Of a stretch of DNA of 64,000 bases, positions 1 to 8,349 are shown in pieces. Position numbers and translations under genes: made by a program. The stretch is from Planococcus sp. 107-1 (lineage in GTDB: Bacteria; Bacillota; Bacilli; Bacillales_A; Planococcaceae). A model generated the notes under the pieces. The model searched no databases. It was not told where the DNA came from and saw only the letters and a program-made list of their open reading frames with translations. Location: assembly GCF_021513255.1 (NCBI RefSeq), contig NZ_CP090977.1:992001-1056000 (forward strand), written 5' to 3'. Each line of letters begins with the position of its first letter. Within the stretch, counting starts at the first letter, position 1.

Positions 1-42
1 AGAAAGACAGGGACTTTGATATTCAAAGCCCTGTTTTTCTTT
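1..42 (+). terminator. Intrinsic terminator of an upstream gene
   Basis: An inverted repeat (CAGGGACTTTGA / TCAAAGCCCTG) is followed by a T-rich run (TTTTTCTTT). The gene it ends lies outside the window, to the left. Confidence 0.75.
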
Positions 43-109
43 GGACTTTGGCAGCGGCTTTCATAGCTTATGGATTTAGACGGATGATGAGACTTTTCGC
101 AAAAAAGGC

Positions 110-139
110 TTGTGCAATTTATAAAAGCTATGTTAAGAT
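110..139 (+). promoter_or_regulatory. Probable promoter of tRNA-Leu
   Basis: TTGTGC at 110-115, an 18-bp spacer ending in an extended TGT, and TAAGAT at 134-139, 23 bp ahead of the mature tRNA. The -10 is only a 4/6 match, so this is a moderate call. Confidence 0.4.
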
Positions 140-161
140 AAATCTTGTCCAATTCGATTAA

Positions 162-245
162 GCCGGCGTGGCGGAATTGGCAGACGCGCGGGACTCAAAA
201 TCCCGTTCCTTCACGGGAGTGTCGGTTCGACCCCGACCGCCGGTA
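162..245 (+). tRNA. tRNA-Leu (anticodon CAA)
   Basis: The cloverleaf can be built by eye. Acceptor GCCGGCG (162-168) pairs with CGCCGGT (238-244), with discriminator A245. The anticodon loop CTCAAAA gives anticodon CAA, which reads UUG. There is a long class II variable arm (GTTCC..GGGAGT). The T arm is GTCGG-TTCGACC-CCGAC at 221-237. CCA is not encoded; it must be added after transcription. The gene is single, with its own promoter-like sequence and terminator. Confidence 0.95.
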
Positions 246-271
246 TACTTTGCACCGCTTAGCGGATGCTG

Positions 272-307
272 AAACACTTCTTGCTTCATGCAAGAAGTGT
301 TTTTTTA
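272..307 (+). terminator. Terminator of tRNA-Leu
   Basis: Perfect 11-bp stem ACACTTCTTGC / GCAAGAAGTGT with loop TTCAT, followed by seven T. Confidence 0.9.
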
Positions 308-564
308 TGCTCTTTTATTGAAGAAGAAGAGGGTTATTGCTGAAAAGCTTTGGAGCTTGCTGTAGAAACACTTTTAAATCAATAGGAAGAGTTTCCACTA
401 AAGTATTTCTGCAGCTGTTAAGTATCTTAAAAGAAGAATTAGAGGCATATATGCTCTACGAGTCTATTAAAGAAACTGGCAAAAAGCACAATTCCTGTCT
501 TTATCCATTATTTGCTTGATATAATGACGGGAGAAAATGTGTTTAAAAGCAGAAGGAGGAGCCT

Positions 565-1616
565 ATGAAGCAGATACATAGCGATATTTTTCAATTCCGT
601 GGCAGCCATTATGAGTTTGGAAAGATGCAAGGAGAACGTTTAAGAGATTCCATTATTTTGGATAACCGCAGAAAGCAATGGAAAGCGAAACGCCCGAGAT
701 TTAAAATTGATGTAAATGAAACGAAAACCGCCTTTTTGAAATTTGCGCCAGGAATTTGGGAAGAGCTGCTTGGCCTTCAAGAAAGCTTATCGCTGCCGAT
801 GGAGGAAGTGCTAAGGGATTTCGGAGGCTACCGCATCGATGCGATGCCGTCTGGCTGTTCGATTGTGACAGGAGACGACTTCTTGGTCCGCAATTATGAC
901 TTCCATCCTCAGACTTATGAAGGGCGTTTTTTGCTGTTTCAGCCAACGGATGGCGGCTATGCCTTTATCGGGCCGTCTTCCGCATAACGGGGCGCATGGA
1001 TGGCATGAATGAGAAGGGATTTGCGATGGGGTATAATTTCACGCACCGGAAACAGCCGGGAGATGGATTTGTCTGTTATATGATTGGCCGGATCCTGCTT
1101 GAGACTTGTTCGACGGTCCAGGAAGCAGTTGCGCTTTTAGAAGAAATTCCGCATCGCGGTTCGTTCAGCTACGTTGTACAAGATAAGAGCGGCGAGTCTG
1201 CCATCATTGAAGCAAGCCCGAGAGCAGTCGATGTCAGGAAGGATGCGGCGTGCACCAACCATTTTGAAATTCAACAATATGAAAACCGGAATTACTTAAA
1301 CGATTCGTATGAACGTTTGGATGCGATCCGGCAGCAGCCGGATGCAACAAAGGATGCTTATCAGGCTTTTCGCCTCTTCAATGATGTGGATAAAGGGGTG
1401 TTCTCGAAGTTGTATAAGAGCTGGGCAGGAACAATCCACACATCTGCTTATTTGCCGAAAGAATTGGCGGTATGGTTTGCGCTAGGCGGCAATCAGGAAC
1501 CAGAAATTTTTGATTTCAAAAAATGGCTCACGGGAGAAAATCTTACCGAACAGCAAATCTACGGGGAGATCGATACAGATATCGGTTTTGCCCATCTGGA
1601 TAAGCAGTTTGTTTAA
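565..1616 (+). CDS. C45-family autoproteolytic acyltransferase/hydrolase, copy 1 (frameshifted)
   Basis: Ntn-hydrolase-fold protein of the peptidase C45 (penicillin acyltransferase-like) family. These proproteins cleave themselves before a cysteine that becomes the N-terminal nucleophile; here it is Cys98 in the motif SGCSI, followed by the conserved VRNYDFHP. The substrate cannot be inferred. ATG at 565 has a strong AGAAGGAGGAG site, and a TATAAT lies at 520-525. The frame breaks at 984-987: frame 1 ends at TAA 985-987, while the next frame continues with TGRMDGMNEKGFAMGYNF. Alignment with the paralogue at 1651-2696 shows exactly one missing base, most simply CAATAA read as CATAA. Restored length is about 350 residues, normal for the family. 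It converges on its paralogue. Confidence 0.8.
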
Positions 1617-1623
1617 TGACATG

Positions 1624-1652
1624 AAAAAAGCGCCCAGTGGGGGCGCTTTTTT
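1624..1652. terminator. Bidirectional terminator between the two C45 genes
   Basis: AAAAAAGCGCCC-AGTGG-GGGCGCTTTTTT, with A-run and T-run on both sides. It serves both convergent genes and overlaps the stop codon of the minus-strand copy. Confidence 0.85.
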
Positions 1653-2696
1653 ACATTTCTGCCATATGCGGGAATGGCAGTTTCGTATCGATTTTTCCGT
1701 TGATGCGTTTAGCAAGCAGTCGTTCGCCTTGCAGCCATTTATCAAAATCAAACAGGAGCGGCAAGCGATTCGGACCGAGGGCAAAACCGACTTCCAAGCT
1801 TTCCGGGAAGTAAAAAGCGGTATGGAGCGTTCCGGAAGCCGTGCTGTATTTCTCCGAAAAGACGCCTTGTTCCAAATCGTTCAATCTGCGAAAGGCGCTG
1901 TAGGCATCTGTTGCTTCGTTTAAATGGGTGCGAATGGTTTCTTCACGGCGAAGCGAATCGTTCATCTGGTAGCGGTTTTCTTCTGTCAGCAATTCAAAAT
2001 GATTGGTGGAAACGTTTGAAGTACGTGCAACGACAGAGCGTGGAGAAGCTTCAACGACTACGGATTTCCGCTTCGGTCGAGCAGCACATAGCTGAAAGAG
2101 CGGCGGTGCGGAATTTCTTCCAGCAATTCAATCGCTTCTTCAACAGTTGCACAATTCTCTAAGATCAACCGGCCGATCATATTGCAAATAAAACCGTCTT
2201 CAGAATTGCGCCGATTGATGAAGTTATAACCCATTACGAGCCCTTTTTCATTTAACCCGTCGGTTCTGCCGGTAATTTGCATGGTCGGTCCGATGGTGGC
2301 ATAGCCGCCGTCTGTCGGCTGATACAGGGCAAACCGTCCTTCGTAGCCTTCGGGTGAGCTGTCGTAATTGCGGACCATGTATGCGCTGCTTGTAAAAATT
2401 GAACAACCGCTTCTCGTATATTCCAAATAATAGCCGCCGAATTCGCGGATGGCGTCTTGCATGCTCCATTCGAGTGCATCGGCCAAGCCGGTGATTTCCT
2501 CCCAAATTCTTGGAGCAAACGCAAGCAGCGTGTTGGTTGCCTGTGTTTCATCTATTAGAAAATTTTTGTTTTTGGAGCCCCATTGTTTTTTGCGGTTGGG
2601 GAGGATAAAGGAATCCCTTAACAACTCGCCTTGTTTAAAACCGAAATCATAATGGCTGCCGCGAAATTGAATAATATCACTGTGGACTTTTTTCAC
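1651..2696 (-). CDS. C45-family autoproteolytic acyltransferase/hydrolase, copy 2 (frameshifted)
   Basis: Paralogue of the gene at 565-1616, in tail-to-tail orientation. It has the same N-terminus (HSDI.QFRGSHY.FG) and the same predicted autocatalytic Cys98 in SGCSIF followed by MVRNYD. Start is GTG at 2696 with GAGGGA seven bases upstream. The frame breaks at about 2058-2062: frame 1 runs SFSYVLLDRSGNP then stops, while the shifted frame gives VVEASPRSVVARTSNVSTNHF, matching copy 1. One base is missing. Restored length is about 348 residues. Identity between the copies is clear along the whole length but they are well diverged, so this is not a recent duplication. Confidence 0.78.
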
Positions 2697-2844
2697 TGGC
2701 GATCCCTCATTTATTGGAAATTAGCGAATTTCTATGAGTCTGTGAAAAACTCTCGAATTCGAGCTACTCCGAGTTTACTGCATTTTTTTCGGAAAGAAAA
2801 AGAATCTGCCTAGCACTCGGAAAGGAGGCGGGGCAAATTCCAAA

Positions 2845-3507
2845 TTAGAGAATATAAAATTCAGCGTCGCCGCCGTTGATGCCGGTGAACATATTGGATG
2901 CAGCAGTCAACAGTTCAAGCGCCGTATCGCGGTCCATAGACGGACGCAAATAAAAGATGTGGAGCGCATTTTTGGTTTCTTCTGTGACAGCGGTCCGGAT
3001 GGAATCGACATACGGGCTGCCGAACGGCCCTTGGCTGTCTTTTGCCACAATGATATTGGCAAGTGTATTCAAGCGGTTATTGATGCCTTCGTACTGGTCT
3101 TGGTCCGTACCTAATGTAATTTCCACATCGCCACTGATTTTGTCTTCATCGTAAAGGCCAAGTGGAATTTCGTATTGCAGGGACAGGAAGTTGTTCATGT
3201 CGACGCCTGAATGCACGGGCTTCAAGTAATTCTGCTTTTTGATCCGGCGGAACAGGGCTTCTGCGGAATGGCGGTAGCGGTTCGGGTCTGCACCTAGCGC
3301 TTTCCATGCCAGTTTCCATTCCAACAGGCCGGGAAAATCCGTCAGCTCTTTTTCATCCAAGTCGAAATACAATTGCTCCTGGAAAAGCTGAAGGCGGCCT
3401 TTTAACATTTGAGGTGAATCGGAAACGGTGATATTGTTATAATGAATGATGCCTATTTTAAAATCAGGAAGGATTTCTTTGATATGAGAGTCGATGGAAG
3501 CTTTCAT
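2845..3507 (-). CDS. B3/B4 tRNA-binding domain protein
   Basis: A 220-residue protein resembling the stand-alone B3/B4 domain found in the beta subunit of phenylalanyl-tRNA synthetase, recognisable from FPGLLEWKLAWKALGADPNRYRHSAEAL and the following HSGVDMNNFLSLQYEIPLG region (fragments only quoted). Stand-alone members are thought to be tRNA- or amino-acid-related editing or binding proteins; the role here is not known. ATG at 3507 has GGAAGAG upstream. It is divergent from queG, with a shared 70-bp promoter region. Confidence 0.65.
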   Translation of the reverse strand: MKASIDSHIKEILPDFKIGIIHYNNITVSDSPQMLKGRLQLFQEQLYFDLDEKELTDFPGLLEWKLAWKALGADPNRYRHSAEALFRRIKKQNYLKPVHSGVDMNNFLSLQYEIPLGLYDEDKISGDVEITLGTDQDQYEGINNRLNTLANIIVAKDSQGPFGSPYVDSIRTAVTEETKNALHIFYLRPSMDRDTALELLTAASNMFTGINGGDAEFYIL

Positions 3508-3577
3508 GGCACTCTTCCTTTCAGGTAATAGTAGTTAATCATTATAGTATCATAGAATAGAATTGAGGGGTTACAGC

Positions 3578-4722
3578 ATGAATCTCGATCAATTTCAAGA
3601 AGAGCTTGTTGCGTATGCCTCGGAGATCGGAATTGATAAAATCGGTTTTGCTTCGGCAGAACCTTTTTATAATTTAAAGCATCGGCTGATCCGCCAGCAG
3701 CAATTGAAATACCAATCCGGCTTTGAAGAACCGGATATTGAAAAGCGGATCCGCCCTGATTTACTGCTGGATGAAGCAGTGAGCATCATCGCCATCGCGA
3801 TTGCCTATCCGTCAAAAATGAAAGATGCGCCTCAAGGCGTCAAAGGTGCACGCCGCGGAATCTTTTCCCGGTCTTCCTGGGGGAAAGATTACCACGCAGC
3901 GTTAAGAGAGCGTTTGGTCCTGCTTGAGGCATTTATTGCAGCCCATTATCCGGAAGCGCGCATGCGCTCAATGGTGGACACTGGCGAGCTATCTGACCGT
4001 GCCGTGGCCGAACGCGCGGAATCGGCTGGAGTGCGAAAAACACGTCAATCATTACAACGGAATTCGGTTCTTACGTCTATTTGGGGGAAATGATCACCAA
4101 TATCCCGTTCCGTTACGATGAGCCGATGGAAGACCAATGCGGAGATTGCCGGTTATGCATCGATGTCTGTCCGACAGGGGCGATTGTGGAAGGCGGACAA
4201 TTGAATGCAACGCGCTGCATTTCATTCTTAACCCAGACGAAAGGCTTTTTGCCGGACGAGTTCCGGGGCGTCATCGGCAACCGGTTATATGGATGCGATA
4301 CATGCCAAACGGTCTGTCCGAAGAATAAGCGCAAGGCAAATCAAATCCATGCGGAATTCGAACCGGATCCGGAAATTGCGAAACCGCTTTTAGAGCCTTT
4401 GCTTAAGATTTCCAATAAAGAATTCAAAGCGAAGTTCGGTTATGTGTCGGGTTCTTGGAGAGGCAAAAAGCCGATTCAGCGGAATGCGATTCTGGCATTG
4501 GCCCATTTTAAAGAAAAATCGGCTGTACCTGCACTGATCGAGCTGTTGAAAAGCGATGAACGACCGGTTATTCGCGGAACGGCCGCATGGGCTATCGGAA
4601 AAATCGGCACCGAATCTGGGCTTGAAGCATTGAAACAAGCCCAGCTCGTCGAACAGGATGCGGAAGTGGCAGAAGAAATTCAAAAAGGATTGGCGTTCTA
4701 CGCCGAAGAATTGAAAGGATAA
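3578..4722 (+). CDS. queG: Epoxyqueuosine reductase QueG (frameshifted)
   Basis: Cobalamin-dependent iron-sulfur enzyme that reduces epoxyqueuosine to queuosine in the tRNA anticodon, the last step of the queuosine pathway. The reductase domain carries MVDTGELSDRAVAERA. Two 4Fe-4S motifs follow (CGDCRLCIDVCP and CDTCQTVCP), then C-terminal HEAT-like repeats (ALIELLKSDERPVIRGTAAW). Start ATG 3578 is chosen over 3563 because GAGGGG sits seven bases ahead. The frame breaks at 4018-4019: GCGGAATC should be GCGGGAATC, giving AERAGIGWSAKNTSIITTEF. One G is lost from a GGG. Restored length is about 381 residues, as in Bacillus QueG (YhbA). trmL follows after 10 bp, probably as an operon of tRNA wobble-base modifiers. 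Confidence 0.9.
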
Positions 4723-4732
4723 GTGAAAGAAC

Positions 4733-5206
4733 TTGGCTATACACATTGTTTTATATCAACCGCTGATCCCGGCAAATACAGGAAATATTGCACGTTCGTG
4801 CGCAGGTACAGGAGTAAAATTGCATTTGATTCGCCCGCTTGGCTTTTCAACGGATGATAAAATGCTGAAACGGGCTGGACTCGATTATTGGGAGCACGTC
4901 GATATCCATTACCACGATTCGCTTCAAGAGTTATTCGATCGTTATGCAGACGGCGAATTTTATTACATTACGAAATTTGGAACGAAAACGTATACGACTT
5001 TCGATTTCTCGGATGTTGAAAAAGACCATTTCTTCGTCTTCGGACAGGAAACGAAAGGCTTGCCAAGAGAGTTGATCGATGCGAACCTTGATCATTGCCT
5101 GCGCATCCCGATGAATGAAAATATCCGTTCGCTCAATTTGTCGAATACAGCTGCCATTTTAATGTATGAAGCGCTGCGCCAACAGGATTATCCAGGATTG
5201 AAATAG
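4733..5206 (+). CDS. trmL: tRNA (cytidine/uridine-34 2'-O)-methyltransferase TrmL
   Basis: SPOUT-superfamily methyltransferase of 157 residues that methylates the ribose of the wobble nucleotide of tRNA-Leu species. The three family motifs are visible: NTGNIARSCAGTG near the N-terminus, FGQETKGLP, and IPMNENIRSLNLSNTAAI, which form the trefoil knot and bind AdoMet. Start is TTG at 4733, 10 bp after the queG stop, with a weak AAAGGATAAG site inside queG. One of its substrates, tRNA-Leu(CAA), is encoded 4.5 kb upstream, but that is probably coincidence. Confidence 0.92.
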   Translation: MAIHIVLYQPLIPANTGNIARSCAGTGVKLHLIRPLGFSTDDKMLKRAGLDYWEHVDIHYHDSLQELFDRYADGEFYYITKFGTKTYTTFDFSDVEKDHFFVFGQETKGLPRELIDANLDHCLRIPMNENIRSLNLSNTAAILMYEALRQQDYPGLK

Positions 5207-5207
5207 G

Positions 5208-5249
5208 AAAAAGGGTTGTCCCAAAAGCAATTTGGGACAACCCTTTTTT
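5208..5249 (+). terminator. Terminator of queG-trmL
   Basis: Stem AAAGGGTTGTCCCA / TGGGACAACCCTTTTTT with a short loop. The same stem is used downstream of ecsB at 49391-49432. Confidence 0.9.
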
Positions 5250-5276
5250 CGACGAAGCTAGCGCAGCGATGGAGAA
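5250..5276. repeat. Fragment of a dispersed intergenic repeat
   Basis: CGACGAAGCTAGCGCAGCGA here nearly matches CGACGAAGCTAGCGTAGCGA at about 32172-32191, part of the longer non-coding repeat at 31928-32235. It abuts the trmL terminator. Confidence 0.5.
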
Positions 5277-5306
5277 ACAGTATGATCAAACGCTTTATTA
5301 AAAACA

Positions 5307-5353
5307 AAAGGGCTGTCCAGTAAGTCTTTATTTGACTTACTGCACAGCCTTTT
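5307..5353. terminator. Long hairpin terminator between repeat fragment and small gene
   Basis: AAAAGGGCTGTCCAGTAAGTC / GACTTACTGCACAGCCTTTT, about 18 bp with one mismatch. It has A and T runs at both ends, so it can end transcription of the minus-strand peptide gene at 5356-5454. Confidence 0.75.
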
Positions 5354-5355
5354 CA

Positions 5356-5454
5356 TTATTTGTCTTCTGGAGTACCTGGTTTGTCGTCATAGCCTGCAGT
5401 GAAAATAGCAGCTAGGAACGCTACACAAATACCTAAAATAAGGATTAAGTTCAT
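5356..5454 (-). CDS. Small membrane peptide, 32 residues
   Basis: A short gene with all the signs of being real. The SD sequence AAGGAGGT lies nine bases before ATG 5454, and the stop at 5356-5358 lies directly ahead of a strong hairpin terminator. The peptide starts MNLILILGICVAFLAAIF, a single hydrophobic helix of about 20 residues, and ends in a short polar tail TAGYDDKPGTPEDK. I do not recognise a named family and propose no function beyond membrane insertion. It is monocistronic. Confidence 0.65.
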   Translation of the reverse strand: MNLILILGICVAFLAAIFTAGYDDKPGTPEDK

Positions 5455-5643
5455 AAGTAACGACCTCCTTGAAATTTGCATCTTTGTTTAGTATAGCGTA
5501 AAGGCGGGAAAAATGAAATATAACTCTCCAGCCAAATATGGAGAAGTTTTGTCGGAGGCTGTTTGATTTGCTGAAGAAAACGAAACTTATCGCTTGGCCA
5601 AACGTATATAAAGAAAGGCATTAAAAGAAGGGATGATTCAATA

Positions 5644-5952
5644 ATGAGAATGAAAATATCTGTAGCGCTGTTATGGATTACCGGATTAGCCGAAGCTTTC
5701 CTTGCAATTCCATTCATCGGCGGTTCTGTTGTCTTAAGCACAGGATATGGTGTTTTAGGCGTCATGTTTGTCCTTCACGCCATTACGCTATTCTTCTGTT
5801 TCCGTGAATTCTCGCCGAAATCAGGCTCGATTCTTGGGATTATCACAAGTCTCATTTCTTGGTTCCCGCTTATCGGCTGGGCTATGCACTTGCTTAGCGC
5901 CATCGTCTTGTTGATCAGCGCAGCTGTTTCAAACCGGACCGCTAGAATTTAA
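5644..5952 (+). CDS. Hypothetical membrane protein, 102 residues
   Basis: Three strongly hydrophobic segments (about residues 5-27, 33-54 and 63-93) separated by short loops, with a basic C-terminus (SNRTARI). No catalytic motif is visible. AAGAAGGG lies about ten bases before ATG 5644. The gene stands alone between terminators. I do not recognise a characterised relative. Confidence 0.7.
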   Translation: MRMKISVALLWITGLAEAFLAIPFIGGSVVLSTGYGVLGVMFVLHAITLFFCFREFSPKSGSILGIITSLISWFPLIGWAMHLLSAIVLLISAAVSNRTARI

Positions 5953-5958
5953 TCAATC

Positions 5959-5987
5959 AAAAAAACGCCCATGAAGGGCGTTTTTTT
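5959..5987. terminator. Bidirectional terminator
   Basis: AAAAAAACGCCC-ATGAA-GGGCGTTTTTTT, symmetrical A/T runs, between convergent genes. Confidence 0.9.
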
Positions 5988-5989
5988 GT

Positions 5990-6036
5990 GTCCAGACTCC
6001 AGCGCCCGTGTAGATTTGACGGGCGCTTCCGTTTTT
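5990..6036 (-). repeat. Short member of the 45.4-kb hairpin repeat family, also a terminator
   Basis: Read on the plus strand, GTCCAGACTCCAGCGCCCG ... GACGGGCGCTTCC matches the reverse complement of the ends of the repeats at 45376-45690 (GGAAGTGCCCGTC ... GGGCACTGGAACTGGAC), with the middle deleted. The arms AGCGCCCGT / ACGGGCGCT pair, and a T-run follows on the plus strand. It sits just beyond the stop of the permease gene. Confidence 0.6.
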
Positions 6037-6037
6037 C

Positions 6038-7339
6038 TTAATGCGGTGCAATAAAAAGTTGAATGGCGAAAAGGACAGCGAATACATAAAGAATCGGGTG
6101 CACCGTTTTCCATTTTCCTTTAAAGATTTTCATAAGCGGATAAGAGATAAAGCCGAGTGCGATTCCGGTTGCAATGCTCGATGTCAATGGCATTGCTAGA
6201 ACAATCAAGAATGCAGGGAAAGCTTCGTCGAATTTTTCCCACTCGATGTTTTTCACTGAGCCGATCATCAAACTGCCGACGATGATCAAAGCAGGCGCAG
6301 TGATGGCTGCGACATTTGATAAGGCAGCGACAAGCGGGCTAAAGAATGCAGCCAGGATAAACAAGATGGCTACCGTTAACGTCGTTAAGCCGGTGCGCCC
6401 GCCAGCAGCAACTCCTGATGAAGATTCCACAAAAGCGGTAGTCGGGCTGGTGCCGACCATGGCACCGGCTGTACCGGCGATTGAGTCGGCAAGCAAGGCT
6501 TGTCTCATTCGCGGCATGTTATTGTTTTTCATCAATCCAGCCTGTTTTGCGACACCGACCATGGTGCCAGTCGTATCAAACAAGGTAACTAAAAGGAAAG
6601 AGAAAACAACGCCGTATAAGCCGAAATCGATAACCATTTGGAAGGCTTCAATCGGATTCCAGACGATGATGCCGTCCGGCAGCGAGGGAAGTTCCAAAAG
6701 TTTTCCTTCAAATTTCAGTTGGCCGGTGAAAAAGGCGATGATTCCAGTAACGATCATTCCGAAGAAAATTCCGCCATGAATATTCAGCGACATGAAGATC
6801 AAGGTGATGAATAAGCCGATTAAGGTCAAGATGACTGGCGCTGAAGTCAAATCCCCTAGACCGACAAGATTGGCATCATTAGCGACGATAAGTCCGCTCA
6901 TGCGCATACCGATAAAAGCGATGAATAGCCCGATGCCTGCTGTAATGGCATGCTTCAGGTTTTCGGGAATCGCTTGGATCAATACTTTACGCAAAGGCGT
7001 CAACGATAAAATAACAAAAAGAAGTCCAGCCACAAATACAGAGCTGAAAGCAGTGATGTAATCGATGACTCCATCCGATCCAAGAACCATAGAAGTGAAA
7101 TAAGCATTCAACCCCATACCGGGAGCGATGGCAATTGGATAATTGGCCATTAACGCCATCCATAAAGTACCGATCACGGAGGCAATGATGGTTGCAAGGA
7201 AAACTTGGTCAAAAGGCACGCCTGCAGCGCTGAGAATAACGGGGTTGACGATGACGATATAAGCCATCGTCAAGAAAGTGGTCATTCCAGCTAAAACTTC
7301 TGTTTTGGCAGTCGTTCCATTTTCTTTTAAGTGAAACAT
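6038..7339 (-). CDS. NCS2-type guanine/hypoxanthine/adenine permease (PbuG/PbuO family)
   Basis: Integral membrane purine transporter of 433 residues with about 12 hydrophobic segments. Family signatures are the N-terminal TEVLAGMTTFLTMAYIVIVN, the NPVILSAAG loop, IAPGMGLNAYF, and the substrate-site region VGTSPTTAFVESSSGVAAGG. This is the AzgA-like branch that takes up hypoxanthine, guanine or adenine with protons. Start ATG 7339 has AAAGGAAG upstream; the in-frame start at 7357 has none. No purine riboswitch fold is seen in the 5' leader. A CACGAACGAT sequence at about 7357-7366 contains the CGAAC core of a PurR box but matches poorly outside it. It is divergent from the reductase at 7489. 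Confidence 0.88.
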   Translation of the reverse strand: MFHLKENGTTAKTEVLAGMTTFLTMAYIVIVNPVILSAAGVPFDQVFLATIIASVIGTLWMALMANYPIAIAPGMGLNAYFTSMVLGSDGVIDYITAFSSVFVAGLLFVILSLTPLRKVLIQAIPENLKHAITAGIGLFIAFIGMRMSGLIVANDANLVGLGDLTSAPVILTLIGLFITLIFMSLNIHGGIFFGMIVTGIIAFFTGQLKFEGKLLELPSLPDGIIVWNPIEAFQMVIDFGLYGVVFSFLLVTLFDTTGTMVGVAKQAGLMKNNNMPRMRQALLADSIAGTAGAMVGTSPTTAFVESSSGVAAGGRTGLTTLTVAILFILAAFFSPLVAALSNVAAITAPALIIVGSLMIGSVKNIEWEKFDEAFPAFLIVLAMPLTSSIATGIALGFISYPLMKIFKGKWKTVHPILYVFAVLFAIQLFIAPH

Positions 7340-7488
7340 TGAATTACTTCCTTTCAAACACGAACGATTTAAACAACATTCATTATATTATTCGCTTTTA
7401 TAATGAAATGCAACCCTTTTTAAGAAATCGTAATAGTCGAAATAAGTGGAAGTTATTTGTACAATAAAAGAGAGAAAGGATGATTGAC

Positions 7489-8319
7489 ATGGAATTAACG
7501 ATTAAATCAACAAAAACCTTACATAATGGCGTGGAAATGCCTCGTTTCGGCCTCGGCGTGTATAAAATGAAAGAGCCGGATGAAGCGCTAAAAGCGATGG
7601 AGGCTGCGATTGGAGCGGGATATCCTGCGATTGACACGGCCACGGTTTATGAGAACGAACGGGAAGTCGGAGAAGCAGTTCGGGCGTCCGGGGTTAAACG
7701 CGAGGAATTATTCATCACTTCGAAAGTTTGGAACACCGACCAAGGATACGATCAAACACTCCGCGCTTTTGAGGCGTCGCTTGAGCGCCTTGGCTTTGAT
7801 TATTTGGATTTGTATTTGACACACTGGGCCATACCGGAAACTTATGTTGAAACTTACCGCGCAATTCAGCGTCTTTACGATGAAAAACTGGTGCGGTCGA
7901 TCGGAGTTTCTAACCACCAGATCCACCACTTGGAAAAGATTTTCGCAACTGCGAACACGAAGCCGATGGTCAACCAGATTGAGCTCCACCCTCAATTGAC
8001 GCAAGAACCGCTGCGCCAATTCTGTGAAGAGCATAATATTGCTATCACTTCCTGGTCACCGCTAGCGCGTGGCAGATTGCTGGAAGATCCGGTCTTGGAA
8101 AAAATTGCCGAAGCCCACGGAAAATCGATTGCGCAAGTAGTCATCCGCTGGCATTTACAAAGTAATCTCATCGTCATTCCGAAATCCGTGACGCCTTCGC
8201 GCATAGTTGAAAATGCGGATGTCTATAACTTCTCCTTATCGGAAGAGGAAATGAAAATGATCGACGGGTTGAATCAGGATTGGCGTTCAGGAACGCATCC
8301 GGATCAAATCAGCCTATAA
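7489..8319 (+). CDS. Aldo/keto reductase (AKR5-like)
   Basis: NADPH-dependent oxidoreductase of 276 residues on a TIM barrel, close to Bacillus YvgN/YtbE. The catalytic tetrad is in place: Asp in AIDTATVY, Tyr in the same motif, Lys in ITSKVWNTD, and His in LTHWAIPE (LIHWP in most relatives). The nucleotide-binding region is VIPKSVTPSRIVEN. Relatives reduce methylglyoxal, glyoxal and other aldehydes, so a detoxification role is plausible. ATG 7489 is preferred to 7480 because GAAAGGA stands nine bases upstream. Confidence 0.9.
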   Translation: MELTIKSTKTLHNGVEMPRFGLGVYKMKEPDEALKAMEAAIGAGYPAIDTATVYENEREVGEAVRASGVKREELFITSKVWNTDQGYDQTLRAFEASLERLGFDYLDLYLTHWAIPETYVETYRAIQRLYDEKLVRSIGVSNHQIHHLEKIFATANTKPMVNQIELHPQLTQEPLRQFCEEHNIAITSWSPLARGRLLEDPVLEKIAEAHGKSIAQVVIRWHLQSNLIVIPKSVTPSRIVENADVYNFSLSEEEMKMIDGLNQDWRSGTHPDQISL

Positions 8320-8320
8320 G

Positions 8321-8349
8321 AAAAGTCGCCAAATTTGGCGGCTTTTTTT
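8321..8349. terminator. Bidirectional terminator
   Basis: AAAAGTCGCCAAATTTGGCGGCTTTTTTT; the convergent genes on both sides end at it. Confidence 0.85.

Noticed and set aside
337..519. 60-codon ORF on the plus strand after tRNA-Leu
   Set aside because: Its TTG start has AGAGGG only three bases away, its composition is unlike the neighbouring genes and it shows no recognisable motif. It probably is chance.
1510..1923. 137-codon ORF across the junction of the two C45 genes
   Set aside because: It is an overlap of the 3' end of copy 1 and the antisense of copy 2, interrupted by the terminator.
6174..6779. 201-codon plus-strand ORF opposite the permease
   Set aside because: Antisense shadow of a strongly conserved membrane protein gene, rich in Thr, Lys and Pro, without ribosome site.
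7350..7370. PurR box ahead of the purine-type permease
   Set aside because: Only the CGAAC core fits, there is no inverted partner and no riboswitch fold; kept as a remark only.
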